Positions 18,273 through 26,474 of a stretch of DNA of 64,000 bases are shown piece by piece. The notes under the pieces were generated by a model. That model saw only the letters and a program-made list of their open reading frames with translations. It was not told the origin of the DNA and did no database searches. Origin of the DNA: Paenibacillus sp. LHD-117 (GTDB lineage Bacteria > Bacillota > Bacilli > Paenibacillales > Paenibacillaceae); NCBI RefSeq assembly GCF_030929555.1, contig NZ_JAVFVT010000027.1, positions 1 through 64,000 of the forward strand, written 5' to 3'. The position numbers were made by a program, and so were the translations under genes. Every line of letters begins with the position of its first letter. Positions within the stretch are counted from its first letter, which is position 1.

Positions 18273-19600
18273 CTATAGTTCAACGATCTTCGTCGCGATA
18301 TGATTGCAAAATTCGCGGTCGTGCTCTACGAACAGAATCGTTGGCGCATATTCAAGCAACAAGGCTTCAATCTGCATGCGGGAGATGACGTCGATAAAGT
18401 TAAGCGGCTCATCCCAAATATGCAAATGGACTTGTTCGCACAAGTTTTTGGCGATCAGCACTTTTTTCTTCTGGCCGCCGCTAAAAGCCGAAATATCTTT
18501 TTCGAACTGCACCCTGGCAAAATCGAGTTTTCTCAAAATGGATTGAGTATGCTTGATTTTCCGGATCCGTTTTTGCCCGAAAGCGCGATTCGGTCGCCTT
18601 GTTCGATCGTAAAGCTAATGTTCCGGCAGACCGTCTTCTCGCCGTATTTGACGGAAACATGGTCAAGCTCGGCTAGCGTGTTTTTGTGATAAGCAAGCTG
18701 CGAAAGTTTCAGGCTGTCGGAGCTTTCGATATTTTTGAGCAGCTTCGACTTTTCATCCAAGGTGGCATGTTGTCTTTGCTCGATGGATTTGGATCTTTTC
18801 ATCATTTTGGCAGCCTTGTGCCCGACATAACCTTTATCGACCTTGGAACCGGAATTTCTTGTCCCGTTTTTCGTTTTCTCTACTTCATCGGACCAGCCGC
18901 TCGTTCGTTTGGCCGCTTCCGACAACCGTTTGATGTCTTTTTTCAGCTTATCGTTCTCTGCAAGCTCGAAGTCGTCCTGCCGCTTTTTGTTTTCCCACCA
19001 ATCGGAGAAATTGCCCTTTTGAATGTCGATGTTGGTCCGATTGATGGAAAGGATATGATCGACGCAGTTATCCAGGAACGACCGGTCGTGAGAAACCAGA
19101 ATAAATCCGCTTTTGGTTTTGAGATAATCGCTGACGAGTTTTCTGGCCTGCATGTCAAGATGGTTGGTCGGTTCATCGATCAGCAAGAAATTGTTTTCTT
19201 TCAGGAACAACGCCGCCAGCAGCACTTTCGTCTGTTCCCCGTTCGACAACGAATCGAATGGCCGGTATAACGCGTCCTCGCCAACCTGCAGCAGCGTCAG
19301 CTCACGCATCAATTTCCAATGTTCGTAGTCAGGGAAAATCGCTTCGATGACGTCGATGGTCATACTCGCCTTATTCTCGACGGGAAAAGGGAAATAGTCG
19401 AAGTCGACCGCAGCGGAGATCGTTCCGCTGTATTCGTATTTGCCAAGCAACAAGTTTAGGAAGGTGGTCTTCCCCCTGCCGTTCCTTCCGGTAAAACCTA
19501 ATTTCCAATCGGTGTCGATTTGGAAATTGACGTTTTCGAAGATGTTATCGTAGCTGCCGTCATAAGCAAACATAAGTTTCGAAACTTGAATTAATGACAT
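18273..19600 (-). pseudogene. Broken Lsa-type ABC-F ribosome protection gene
   Basis: The first 355 codons encode an ABC-F protein of the Lsa type (lincosamide, streptogramin A and pleuromutilin protection): Walker A NGRGKTT, LSNGEQTKV, LLIDEPTNHLD, a charged linker and the second Walker A SGKNGSGKSS. Right after this the frame changes and ends. A second frame resumes with RKLDFARVQFEKDISAFSGG and runs to the normal C-terminus. The join at about 18537-18545 removes the segment between the second Walker A and its signature motif, roughly 50 residues compared with intact Lsa proteins of about 498. So a short internal deletion with frameshift has occurred. The remaining protein is unlikely to work. 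The start has GGAGGAGG 9 nt upstream. Confidence 0.85.
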
Positions 19601-19632
19601 AACCGATGTCCTCCTCCCGTACGTCCATCGAT

Positions 19633-20694
19633 TTATCGCAAATTTTGTTGATGTTGTTCCAGAATCTGTTCCACTTGATGGAATGCTTCCAGGGCGGTTG
19701 CGGCCTTGACGAAGTAGCTGTCTTCGTTATCGTACTGATGAAAGGAATGCGCGTATCTAGGATCGTAATAATAACGCAGCAGCATTTCGACGGCAACTTC
19801 ATACTTCCCTGCATCCAAGCTGGTTTGAATCTCGTGGGCAATCGGCGTATGAATTCTGGCCTTGATACGCTTAAATGCCTGGCTGCAAGCTTCGGGATGC
19901 TCCCAAGGGCGATAGTCTTGCAGAATTTGGCGCACGCGCTCCTCTAATGGCAATTCGATTCGGATAAAGACGCCATTCTCTTTCTTATTCATGACCAGAT
20001 CGGGCAGAACAACCTTCCCGACTCTTCTGCTTTCGGCTTCGATCGTGATGTACCGGCTATTCTGCATAGTCAGAATCTCTTCGAGGAGCAGGCTGTCGAA
20101 CATCTTCTGATTATGCGACTCGAGCCCGATGCCGCCGAAGATCGATCCCCGATGTCCCGCCATCCCTTCCAGATCCAATACGGGAACTCCCTTTTCCTTG
20201 AGTTTATGTAAAATCTCCGTTTTGCCGCAACCCGTATGACCTTGCAGGACAAACAAGTTTGGATGGAACGTCAAAGTATCCAATTGGTCGACCACCCATT
20301 GGCGATAAGTCCGGTATCCTCCCGTCAACCGATAAGAACGGATGCCCATCAAGGACAACACGGTTGCCGTCGTTTTGCTTCTCATTCCGCCTCGCCAGCA
20401 AAATACCGTTTTGTTTCCCGGTATTTTCGAGAATTCCTTAATGAATGAGGGAAGCTTTGCCGATACGATCTCGAGCCCGCGCTCCTTGGCGGCTTCTATG
20501 CTTGTTTGTTTATAAAGGGTGCCCACTTCGGCACGTTCCTCGTCGTTGAACAACGGGATATTCAAGCTGCCGGGGATCGTGGCCAGCTTATATTCGGATG
20601 GCGATCGTACATCGATCGTGGTAACTCCCGCGCGATCCTTGAGCGATCTCCAATCCTCTAATGAAATGTCTTGGAACATGACTGGTATTCCCAC
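19633..20694 (-). CDS. mnmH: tRNA 2-selenouridine synthase
   Basis: Replaces sulfur by selenium in 2-thiouridine at wobble position 34 of tRNA, using selenophosphate, via a geranylated intermediate. An N-terminal rhodanese domain carries the catalytic Cys99 in FCWRGGMRSK, and a P-loop domain follows (GHTGCGKTE, about 152-160), the fixed architecture of the family; length 353 is normal. The GTG at 20694 lies only 18 nt after selD and has no good ribosome binding site; ATG codon 6 is an alternative. It is coupled to selD, which makes the selenium donor. No selenocysteine insertion genes are seen here. Confidence 0.93.
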   Translation of the reverse strand: MGIPVMFQDISLEDWRSLKDRAGVTTIDVRSPSEYKLATIPGSLNIPLFNDEERAEVGTLYKQTSIEAAKERGLEIVSAKLPSFIKEFSKIPGNKTVFCWRGGMRSKTTATVLSLMGIRSYRLTGGYRTYRQWVVDQLDTLTFHPNLFVLQGHTGCGKTEILHKLKEKGVPVLDLEGMAGHRGSIFGGIGLESHNQKMFDSLLLEEILTMQNSRYITIEAESRRVGKVVLPDLVMNKKENGVFIRIELPLEERVRQILQDYRPWEHPEACSQAFKRIKARIHTPIAHEIQTSLDAGKYEVAVEMLLRYYYDPRYAHSFHQYDNEDSYFVKAATALEAFHQVEQILEQHQQNLR

Positions 20695-20712
20695 GCTTTC
20701 GTTAAGCTGTAT

Positions 20713-21762
20713 CTAAATGACGATAATATGGCCAGCGCCTTCGCTTGTTACTTCTCCGATGATCGCGGCTTCGACGCCAGCCGCTTTCAAATCCGTTAAC
20801 AGAGCTTCTGCGTGCTGTTCTCCTAACGAGATAAGCAATCCGCCGGAGGTAACGGCATCGCATAAGATCCATTGATCGATCTGATCCATCGAATCGGGGA
20901 ATGTGACGTCTGATTGGATATGCGAGTAATTGTTTTTTGTCCCGCCCGGAACAAATCCGAGCGAAGCAAGTTCTCTGGCTCTAGGCAATACCGGTACGTC
21001 CTCGCTGCTGATGGCGATAACGGCGTTGCTGCCCTTTGCCATTTCCAACGCGTGTCCCAAAAGCCCGAAACCGGTAACATCCGTACATGCATGGACAGGA
21101 TAGTCCGCCATACATTCGGCGGCCGTTTTGTTCAGCGTTGCCATGATCTCGGTAATCCGAGCGATTTCTTCGGGCTGCAGCTGTTCCTTCTTGATGGCCG
21201 TAGTCATGATCCCTACGCCGATCGGCTTCGTTAGAATGAGATTGTCTCCCGTCTGCGCCCCCGCGTTGGTTCGTACACGATCCGGCCGGACGATGCCCGT
21301 GACCGCCATTCCGAATTTCGGCTCCTTATCGTCAATGGAGTGGCCTCCGACGATGGTTATTCCGGCTTCCTTCGCTTTATCGGCTGCTCCCCTCATAATG
21401 TCGGCCAAAATGGTTTTGTCCAGCGTCGTAATCGGAAACGCCACGATATTTAATGCCGTTAATGGCGTGCCTCCCATTGCGTAAATATCGCTAATGGCGT
21501 TCGCCGCAGCAATTTGACCAAACGAATACGGATCATCCACGATCGGGGTAAAAAAATCGACGGTTTGAACGATGGCCAAATCATCGTTTAATTGGTAGAC
21601 GCCTGCATCATCGCTTGTGTCTAATCCGACCAACAAATTGGGATTAGGTTCGGCTGGCGGGAGGCTGCGTATGACTTGCCCCAAGTCGGCCGGTCCGATT
21701 TTGCAACCGCAACCGCCTTTGCTGGACAAGGAGGTTAATTTCACTTTCGAATCCGTTTCCAT
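20713..21762 (-). CDS. selD: Selenide, water dikinase
   Basis: Makes selenophosphate from selenide and ATP. The N-terminal catalytic motif is GGCGCK (Cys18, Lys21), so this version uses cysteine rather than selenocysteine and can be translated without the Sec machinery. The glycine-rich and Asp-rich ATP-binding segments are present (DDAGVYQL, QTVDFFTPIVDD, GGHSIDDKEP, HACTDVTGFGLLGHA). Length 349 is normal. Gene order selD-mnmH marks the organism as carrying the selenouridine-tRNA trait. The ATG has AAAGGAAA about 8 nt upstream. Confidence 0.95.
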   Translation of the reverse strand: METDSKVKLTSLSSKGGCGCKIGPADLGQVIRSLPPAEPNPNLLVGLDTSDDAGVYQLNDDLAIVQTVDFFTPIVDDPYSFGQIAAANAISDIYAMGGTPLTALNIVAFPITTLDKTILADIMRGAADKAKEAGITIVGGHSIDDKEPKFGMAVTGIVRPDRVRTNAGAQTGDNLILTKPIGVGIMTTAIKKEQLQPEEIARITEIMATLNKTAAECMADYPVHACTDVTGFGLLGHALEMAKGSNAVIAISSEDVPVLPRARELASLGFVPGGTKNNYSHIQSDVTFPDSMDQIDQWILCDAVTSGGLLISLGEQHAEALLTDLKAAGVEAAIIGEVTSEGAGHIIVI

Positions 21763-21857
21763 GGCAACATTTCCTTTCGGTATGACTCAATAATGATGAA
21801 ATAATCGTACAGCAAAAATTAGGATGAATCAACGAAGGAAAATTCCCATAATTTACT

Positions 21858-21888
21858 TGCTAACTTTTTGAGCCAGTCTTGCATAACC
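21858..21888 (+). promoter_or_regulatory. Candidate sigma-G promoter of the SASP gene
   Basis: TGCTAA (21858-21863) and CATAACC (21882-21888) with an 18 nt spacer resemble the sigma-G -35 (TGAATA) and -10 (CATACTA) elements, about 50 nt before the SASP start. Forespore expression is expected for this gene family. The match is imperfect. Confidence 0.4.
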
Positions 21889-21939
21889 TTTCATCCATTA
21901 AGCAAAATAACGTTACATCCCAATAAGGAGTGATTAACA

Positions 21940-22155
21940 ATGAGTAGACAAAGTTCAAGCAACCTGGTTGTCCCGCAAGCAAAAGCAGCAATTAATCAAA
22001 TGAAAGTGGAAGCGGCTTCTTCACTTGGCGTCGCTCTCTCGCAAGATGGCTACAACGGCAACTTGACGACTCGCGATGCAGGCTCCATCGGTGGCTACAT
22101 CACGAGAAAATTAGTTCAAATGGCTGAGCAACAAATCGGCGGACAACGTTTCTAA
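21940..22155 (+). CDS. Alpha/beta-type small acid-soluble spore protein
   Basis: 71 residues, a typical alpha/beta SASP that coats and protects spore DNA and is degraded by the GPR protease on germination. It has the N-terminal LVVPQAKAAINQMKVE block, the GPR site region (EAASSLGV) and the late GNLTTRDAGSIGGYITRKLV block. AAGGAG lies 8 nt before the ATG. It is a single gene, divergent from selD and convergent with the HAD phosphatase. Expected in the forespore only. Confidence 0.97.
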   Translation: MSRQSSSNLVVPQAKAAINQMKVEAASSLGVALSQDGYNGNLTTRDAGSIGGYITRKLVQMAEQQIGGQRF

Positions 22156-22190
22156 TGAACGAAGTCTCTCTTGGATGAAAAGCATGGTGA

Positions 22191-22220
22191 AGAAGGCAGC
22201 CGGTTATCGGCTGCCTTCTT
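22191..22220 (+). terminator. Hairpin terminator between SASP and HAD genes
   Basis: A perfect 11 bp stem (GAAGGCAGCCG with CGGCTGCCTTC). The T-tract is weak (TTCTTCGTTT). It overlaps the 3' end of the convergent HAD gene, so one element may serve both. Confidence 0.6.
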
Positions 22221-22743
22221 CGTTTGAAATCGCGTTGCATGCGAGCAATCCCGCGACTGCCGAAGGCAAATCATCGAAATGATAGTCCGGCCGGGCGCCG
22301 GACGGAATGCTTTTGCCAAGAAAAACGGTTCGTACATGCGCGTTTTTCCCGGCCGTCACATCGGTATCGCGGTCCCCGACCATAAAGCTTTGGCTGCGGT
22401 CGATGCCGTATTTTTCGATAAGCGCGTTCAGCATGCCCGGCTTCGGCTTCCGGCAGGAACATCCGGCATGAGGCTTATGCGTGCAATACCTCGCCTCGCG
22501 GATGTCGCCGCCGCCTTCCCGAATAAGGGTGACCATATAACCGTTAATGCTCTTTAGCGCCGATTTCGTCATATGACCTAACCCGACGCCTCCCTGATTC
22601 GATGCGACGAACACTTCGAAACCCATATCGTTCAGCGACTTGATCGCCTCCGTTACCCCGGGCAGCAGCACGAACTCGGCTTTGCGGTTAATGTTGCCCC
22701 CTTTATTGATAACTCCGTCCCGATCCAGGATGAATGCTTTCAA
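22204..22743 (-). CDS. HAD-IIIA phosphatase, GmhB/histidinol-phosphatase-like
   Basis: 179 residues. HAD motif I is FILDRDGVINKGG, motif II LFVASNQGG-like (FVASNQGGVG), and motif III/IV KPKPGML with VGDRDTDV. A zinc-binding insertion CTHKPHAGCSCRKP is present as in GmhB (heptose bisphosphate phosphatase) and HisB-N. The start is a TTG at 22743 with GGAGG 7 nt upstream; longer in-frame starts lack a site. No heptose or histidine genes are nearby, so the substrate is open. It follows the lipase pair on the same strand after a 67 nt gap. Confidence 0.83.
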   Translation of the reverse strand: MKAFILDRDGVINKGGNINRKAEFVLLPGVTEAIKSLNDMGFEVFVASNQGGVGLGHMTKSALKSINGYMVTLIREGGGDIREARYCTHKPHAGCSCRKPKPGMLNALIEKYGIDRSQSFMVGDRDTDVTAGKNAHVRTVFLGKSIPSGARPDYHFDDLPSAVAGLLACNAISNEEGSR

Positions 22744-22809
22744 TTTCGTACCTCCGACTATTTCAGCGTGATCTCTTTCGGATTTTAGGATCATCCATCT
22801 GATGGCAGC

Positions 22810-23655
22810 TTATTCTTCGTCGTCTTCCTCCGCACTGCATATTCCTCTAAATGGAATACATAATCCCGTATCGGGACAAAACCCCGGGTTTTCGGCGCAT
22901 AAAGCTTTTGCAAAATCAGGATCCCGTCGGCTTAGGAATTTAAAATAGCAGACAATCTCATGATTGCGGACAGGCAAGCTGTTCAGCTGGAAAGAGATCG
23001 GAACCTTCGTGTTTACATGCCGATAAAACAAACCGTTCCTGGTAAACGGAGTCGGATACGCATTAGCCGGCAAAGTCGGAATAATGTCATGGATGTTGAT
23101 AATACGAAAACTTTTTATTATCGTTCGGTTGAACCGTGAAGCGAAGTCCGGGTCTCCGACCCGCGGACTGCCATACGTATACACAGAAATATTTTGAAAC
23201 CGTGTGTTCGCCGAAATATCGAATGCAGCTAACACGGCTAATGCTCCGCCCAAACTGTGGCCTGCAACCATCAGTCTTTTGGCTGCGGAAAGCTTGTTCA
23301 ATGCTCCGATCAGCTCATTTCTTGCCGATTGATAGATGCGAGTGAATCCGCGATGGGTGTTTCCGGAATTTCTGACGAAAGGGTACGGAACTTGATATAA
23401 ATCCTGGTCTGACTCATTGTCCCTGAATGTTCGGGTTCCTCTAAAAGCTATCACGATATTATTCTTCGACTCCGCGATGTAACCGAATACTTCCTCCTCC
23501 GGCTCCTCGACACCTGCAAGAGCGCGAATGGTGAAGATAAGCGAATAGCCTTTAGGCAATTCTAGCTTATCGTGTTCATATTGCTGATAAGACTGCGCGA
23601 TCATGGCCGCAAGCAATATCGCCTCTTCACTGTTGAACATGCCTGAAAGCTTCAT
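22810..23655 (-). CDS. Class 3 lipase family protein, active-site intact
   Basis: 281 residues, alpha/beta hydrolase of the lipase class 3 family. The nucleophile elbow is GHSLGG (Ser134 from the ATG at 23655), the Asp is in SPRVGDPDF and candidate His residues are in NIHDIIP and FYRHVNTK. No signal peptide is seen, so it may be intracellular or exported in another way. A Cys-rich C-terminal motif (CAENPGFCPDTGLC) could form a small disulfide or metal site. Its ATG overlaps the stop of the upstream paralogue (ATGA), and GGAGGAG lies 8 nt before it. The substrate is unknown. Confidence 0.85.
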   Translation of the reverse strand: MKLSGMFNSEEAILLAAMIAQSYQQYEHDKLELPKGYSLIFTIRALAGVEEPEEEVFGYIAESKNNIVIAFRGTRTFRDNESDQDLYQVPYPFVRNSGNTHRGFTRIYQSARNELIGALNKLSAAKRLMVAGHSLGGALAVLAAFDISANTRFQNISVYTYGSPRVGDPDFASRFNRTIIKSFRIINIHDIIPTLPANAYPTPFTRNGLFYRHVNTKVPISFQLNSLPVRNHEIVCYFKFLSRRDPDFAKALCAENPGFCPDTGLCIPFRGICSAEEDDEE

Positions 23656-24485
23656 AAAGGCAACTCCTCCTTGCATTCAAACGGAAAACACATGCTGGTA
23701 TCAGGACAAAATCCCGGATAATTGTCACATAATGATTTGGCAAAAAGAGGATTTTTGCGGCTCAGGTTTTTAAAATAGCAGGCAATCGAGTCATTACGCG
23801 GCACATCGTTTAATTGAAAAGTGATCGGGATCTTCGTGTGCACATGCCGATACGTTAATCCTCTCTTAGTGAATGGAGGCGGATACCTTCGGGCCGGAAA
23901 AGTTGGGAATGAATCATGAATGTTGACGATGCGCGCACTGTTTATAACCGTCCTATTGAAGCGGGAAACAAAGTCAGGGTCTCCAATGCGAGGACTGCCG
24001 TACGTATAGACAAACGGATGCTTGAATCCGGTGTTTACGGCAATATCCAAAGCGGCCAGCGTGGCCAAAGCTCCGCCGTAGTTGTGACCGGTAATATACA
24101 ACTTTTTCGATGTCGAAAGCTTGGTTAATTCACGGATGATTTGGTTTCGGGTTGACCGATACAAGCATGTAAAGCCGCGCGACGTTTTCCCACCGTTTCG
24201 GACGAATGGATACGGGATCAAAAAGATGTCATACGCGGCAAGAAGATCTGCCGGATACGAAGCGTATCCTCTGAACGCGACAACGATTTGATCCGGCGAC
24301 TCGGCAATAAAACCGAATACAAGTTCTGTCGGATTCTCGACATCGGCAAAAGCGCGGATCGTAAAGCGTAGCTTGAAGCCTTTGGGCAAAACCAGCTTTC
24401 CCTCGAAAAAGAACGGGTAAGTCTGATAGCTCATCGCTGCGAGAAATATGGCTGTTTTGCTGTTAAAAACATATGCGAACCCCAT
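23652..24485 (-). CDS. Class 3 lipase paralogue lacking the catalytic serine
   Basis: 277 residues, closely related to the lipase encoded directly downstream, including the Cys-rich tail (CDNYPGFCPDTSMC). The nucleophile elbow reads GHNYGG at residues 133-138, so Ser is replaced by Asn135; the codons are AAC TAC. The Asp and His regions (SPRIGDPDF, NIHDSFP, YRHVHTK) remain. This points to a pseudoenzyme, perhaps a partner or substrate-binding subunit of its active neighbour, since the two genes overlap by 4 nt and must be translated together. The reading frame is intact and shows no decay. Confidence 0.85.
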   Translation of the reverse strand: MGFAYVFNSKTAIFLAAMSYQTYPFFFEGKLVLPKGFKLRFTIRAFADVENPTELVFGFIAESPDQIVVAFRGYASYPADLLAAYDIFLIPYPFVRNGGKTSRGFTCLYRSTRNQIIRELTKLSTSKKLYITGHNYGGALATLAALDIAVNTGFKHPFVYTYGSPRIGDPDFVSRFNRTVINSARIVNIHDSFPTFPARRYPPPFTKRGLTYRHVHTKIPITFQLNDVPRNDSIACYFKNLSRKNPLFAKSLCDNYPGFCPDTSMCFPFECKEELPL

Positions 24486-24621
24486 CTCACCATTTCCTTT
24501 CCGCTTTTTGAGGCTTATTCATAGTCATTTCCTCTTATTGTTAATGGTCTTTGATTATTAATATGGAACTCATCTCTAAAAGATGATGTCGCCGACTGGC
24601 AAAGATCGTTGTGGGGACACC

Positions 24622-24654
24622 AAAAAAGCAGCCCCATGATGGCTCAGGCTGCTT
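24622..24654 (-). terminator. Intrinsic terminator of the YdcZ/Crp operon
   Basis: AGCAGCC/GGCTGCT stem with six T on the minus strand, overlapping the last codons of the DMT transporter gene. Confidence 0.75.
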
Positions 24655-25111
24655 CTTGTGCCGTATTCGGTTTTTCTTTCCGTTTCGCCTTAAATAGGAG
24701 GAGTCCGCCGATCAGCAAGACCGCGCCCAGCGCTTTCCGATTCGTGAAAGGCACTTGTTCAAGACCGAACCAGCCAGCGGAATCCCACCACAAGGCGCAT
24801 AATAACTGTGATGCCATGACGATTGAGATGCCGTAGCTAGGTCCAAGCTCTTTAACGCCGTTGACGACGCAAATGACGACCCCAATGCCGAGCAAGCCGC
24901 TGAACCAGAACCAGGTTGGCATATAGCCGAAATCCCAGAATGCCGTGCCATGGAACAGCAGCCCCATGCTGAGCGAAGCCAAGAATCCCATCCCGAGCAC
25001 CAAGGCCGTCGTGGACGTCGAGCTGGCGAAGTCGTTCACTTTGCTGTTGAACATATTTTGAACGCTGATGAAGGAACCTGCAGCCAGCGCCAACGCGATG
25101 CCCATGAACAT
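24644..25111 (-). CDS. YdcZ-family (DUF606) small membrane transporter, copy 1
   Basis: 155 residues with about five membrane helices, of the YdcZ/DUF606 branch of the drug/metabolite transporter superfamily. Family landmarks: an N-terminal glycine-rich helix with SVQNMFNSKVNDF, and the GIGVVICVVNGVKELGPSYG and MASQLLCALWWDSAGWFGLE segments. Such short proteins often work as pairs in opposite orientation; a second copy lies at 25862-26287. GGAGGG lies 8 nt before the ATG, and the upstream regulator gene ends on the preceding base. The substrate is not known. Confidence 0.85.
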   Translation of the reverse strand: MFMGIALALAAGSFISVQNMFNSKVNDFASSTSTTALVLGMGFLASLSMGLLFHGTAFWDFGYMPTWFWFSGLLGIGVVICVVNGVKELGPSYGISIVMASQLLCALWWDSAGWFGLEQVPFTNRKALGAVLLIGGLLLFKAKRKEKPNTAQEAA

Positions 25112-25825
25112 TTAATTTTCCCTCCTTTGTCCGGTTTCATAAATATTGCGGCCAGCCACCGCGGTTAATCCCGTCCGATCGTTCACGAGGAGCGTTCCTC
25201 TTCGCCGCTCCACCAGCCCATGGGAGCAGAACGATTGCAGCACGCGGTTTAAGTGGCGATAACTCGTTCCGATCATGTTCGCCGTGTCCTTCAAATCCGA
25301 TAGGTTCACGTTCGAATGAACCCCCTTGTCATTCTCGACCGAGACGGAGAGCAGATAACTGGCAAGTCTGACCTCCACCGGATGGAGAAGGTTGAAGCTA
25401 AGCGAGATCGATTTCAAATAAAATTTCTCGGTTACCATATCCAGCAAAAATCGCAGCAAAGACGCTTCTTCCTCATATTGGCTTAACCATCGTTTATGGA
25501 GGCCGATCGCCTCAACGGGGGTAACCGCCGTTACGGTGTTTAGATTCTCTACCCCGCGAATACATTCGATCTCGCCGATGACCCCAAGCGGCGTCATGAA
25601 ATTGATGAGCAGCGTTTTCCCTTCGCTCGACGTGGTAAACACCTTTACTTTCCCTTGCACGAGTACGAACAAATAATGGGCTTCCTCGCCCTGCAGGCAA
25701 AGCGCCTCTTCCGGTTCGAACCGATACAACGCCAGATGTTCCCGCAACGGTTCCGGCAATACTTTCGCCAAGTCGTATTCGTTGAAGTAAGCATTCATGC
25801 GATCCCTATCCTTGATCTCTTTCAT
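25112..25825 (-). CDS. Crp/Fnr-family transcription regulator
   Basis: About 237 residues. The N-terminal cyclic-nucleotide-binding fold (LYRFEPEEALCLQGEEAHYL, GKVKVFTTSSEGK) is followed by a long dimerisation helix and a winged HTH (LSDLKDTANMIGTSYRHLNR). It resembles YeiL-type regulators. No Fnr-like N-terminal Cys cluster is seen. The start is uncertain: ATG at 25825 or 25801, with weak ribosome binding sites. It lies between two YdcZ-family transporter genes and very likely controls them. The effector is unknown. Confidence 0.85.
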   Translation of the reverse strand: MKEIKDRDRMNAYFNEYDLAKVLPEPLREHLALYRFEPEEALCLQGEEAHYLFVLVQGKVKVFTTSSEGKTLLINFMTPLGVIGEIECIRGVENLNTVTAVTPVEAIGLHKRWLSQYEEEASLLRFLLDMVTEKFYLKSISLSFNLLHPVEVRLASYLLSVSVENDKGVHSNVNLSDLKDTANMIGTSYRHLNRVLQSFCSHGLVERRRGTLLVNDRTGLTAVAGRNIYETGQRREN

Positions 25826-25861
25826 AACGCCTCGGCCCACTCCCAAATGATAAGATATTAT

Positions 25862-26287
25862 TCAGAACGATAAACACAGGATGCCTAACAGCATCAAAGA
25901 AACGCCGACCCATTGCGCCGGTCCCAATCGAAGCGGCTTCTTGCCGAACCAGCCGAACTTCTCCAGCAGGATCGTTACTGCGATTTGGGCGATCAAGATC
26001 GCCGATACCGTCAAAGCCGCGCCGATCTGATGAAAAGCCGTAATGTTGCTGTACAAGACAAACGCGGCGAATGCGCCGCCGAATAGAAAGGCCGGGTTCG
26101 CTTTTTTCAAATTTCGCCAAGATTTGTCGCCGGACAGCCAAACGATCAGCAAGGCTGCGGCAAATCCTGTTCCCTGGGTCAACGCGGCAGCCTGCCACGT
26201 TCCGATTTTCTCGCCGATGACCGCATTTGCAGCGCTCTGCAAGGTCAAGAAGGCGCCGCCTAGACACGCGTATAGGATGCCCTTCAT
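25862..26287 (-). CDS. YdcZ-family (DUF606) small membrane transporter, copy 2
   Basis: 141 residues with about five membrane helices, same family as 24644-25111 (SAANAVIGEKIGTWQAAALTQ, ITAFHQIGAALTVSAILIAQ, FGWFGKKPLRLGPAQWVG). It is the first gene of the triad transporter-regulator-transporter. GGAGGAG lies 7 nt before the ATG. The paired copies differ enough to be a heteromeric pair, as is usual for this family. Confidence 0.85.
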   Translation of the reverse strand: MKGILYACLGGAFLTLQSAANAVIGEKIGTWQAAALTQGTGFAAALLIVWLSGDKSWRNLKKANPAFLFGGAFAAFVLYSNITAFHQIGAALTVSAILIAQIAVTILLEKFGWFGKKPLRLGPAQWVGVSLMLLGILCLSF

Positions 26288-26382
26288 CCGTTCTACTCCT
26301 CCTCGTCGTCGATTCTTTCTCTACTTTAATGAAGTATCGGCGATTGGGAAAGGACATATGTCCCAAACTCCGAAAACGAATG

Positions 26383-26443
26383 AAAAAAGCAGCACGCGGT
26401 TGGCAAGCCGTTCTCATGAACGGCCAGCCAAACGTCGTGCTGC
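26383..26443 (-). terminator. Long-stem intrinsic terminator of the isoprenoid-synthase operon
   Basis: A near-perfect stem of about 25 bp (GCAGCACG...GCCGTTC with GAACGGC...CGTGCTGC) around a 4 nt loop, followed by six T on the minus strand, about 30 nt past the stop codon. The stem is much longer than in other terminators of this window. Confidence 0.75.
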
Positions 26444-26474
26444 GTCAATCTAGTCCGTACAGATGTTCGTTTCT

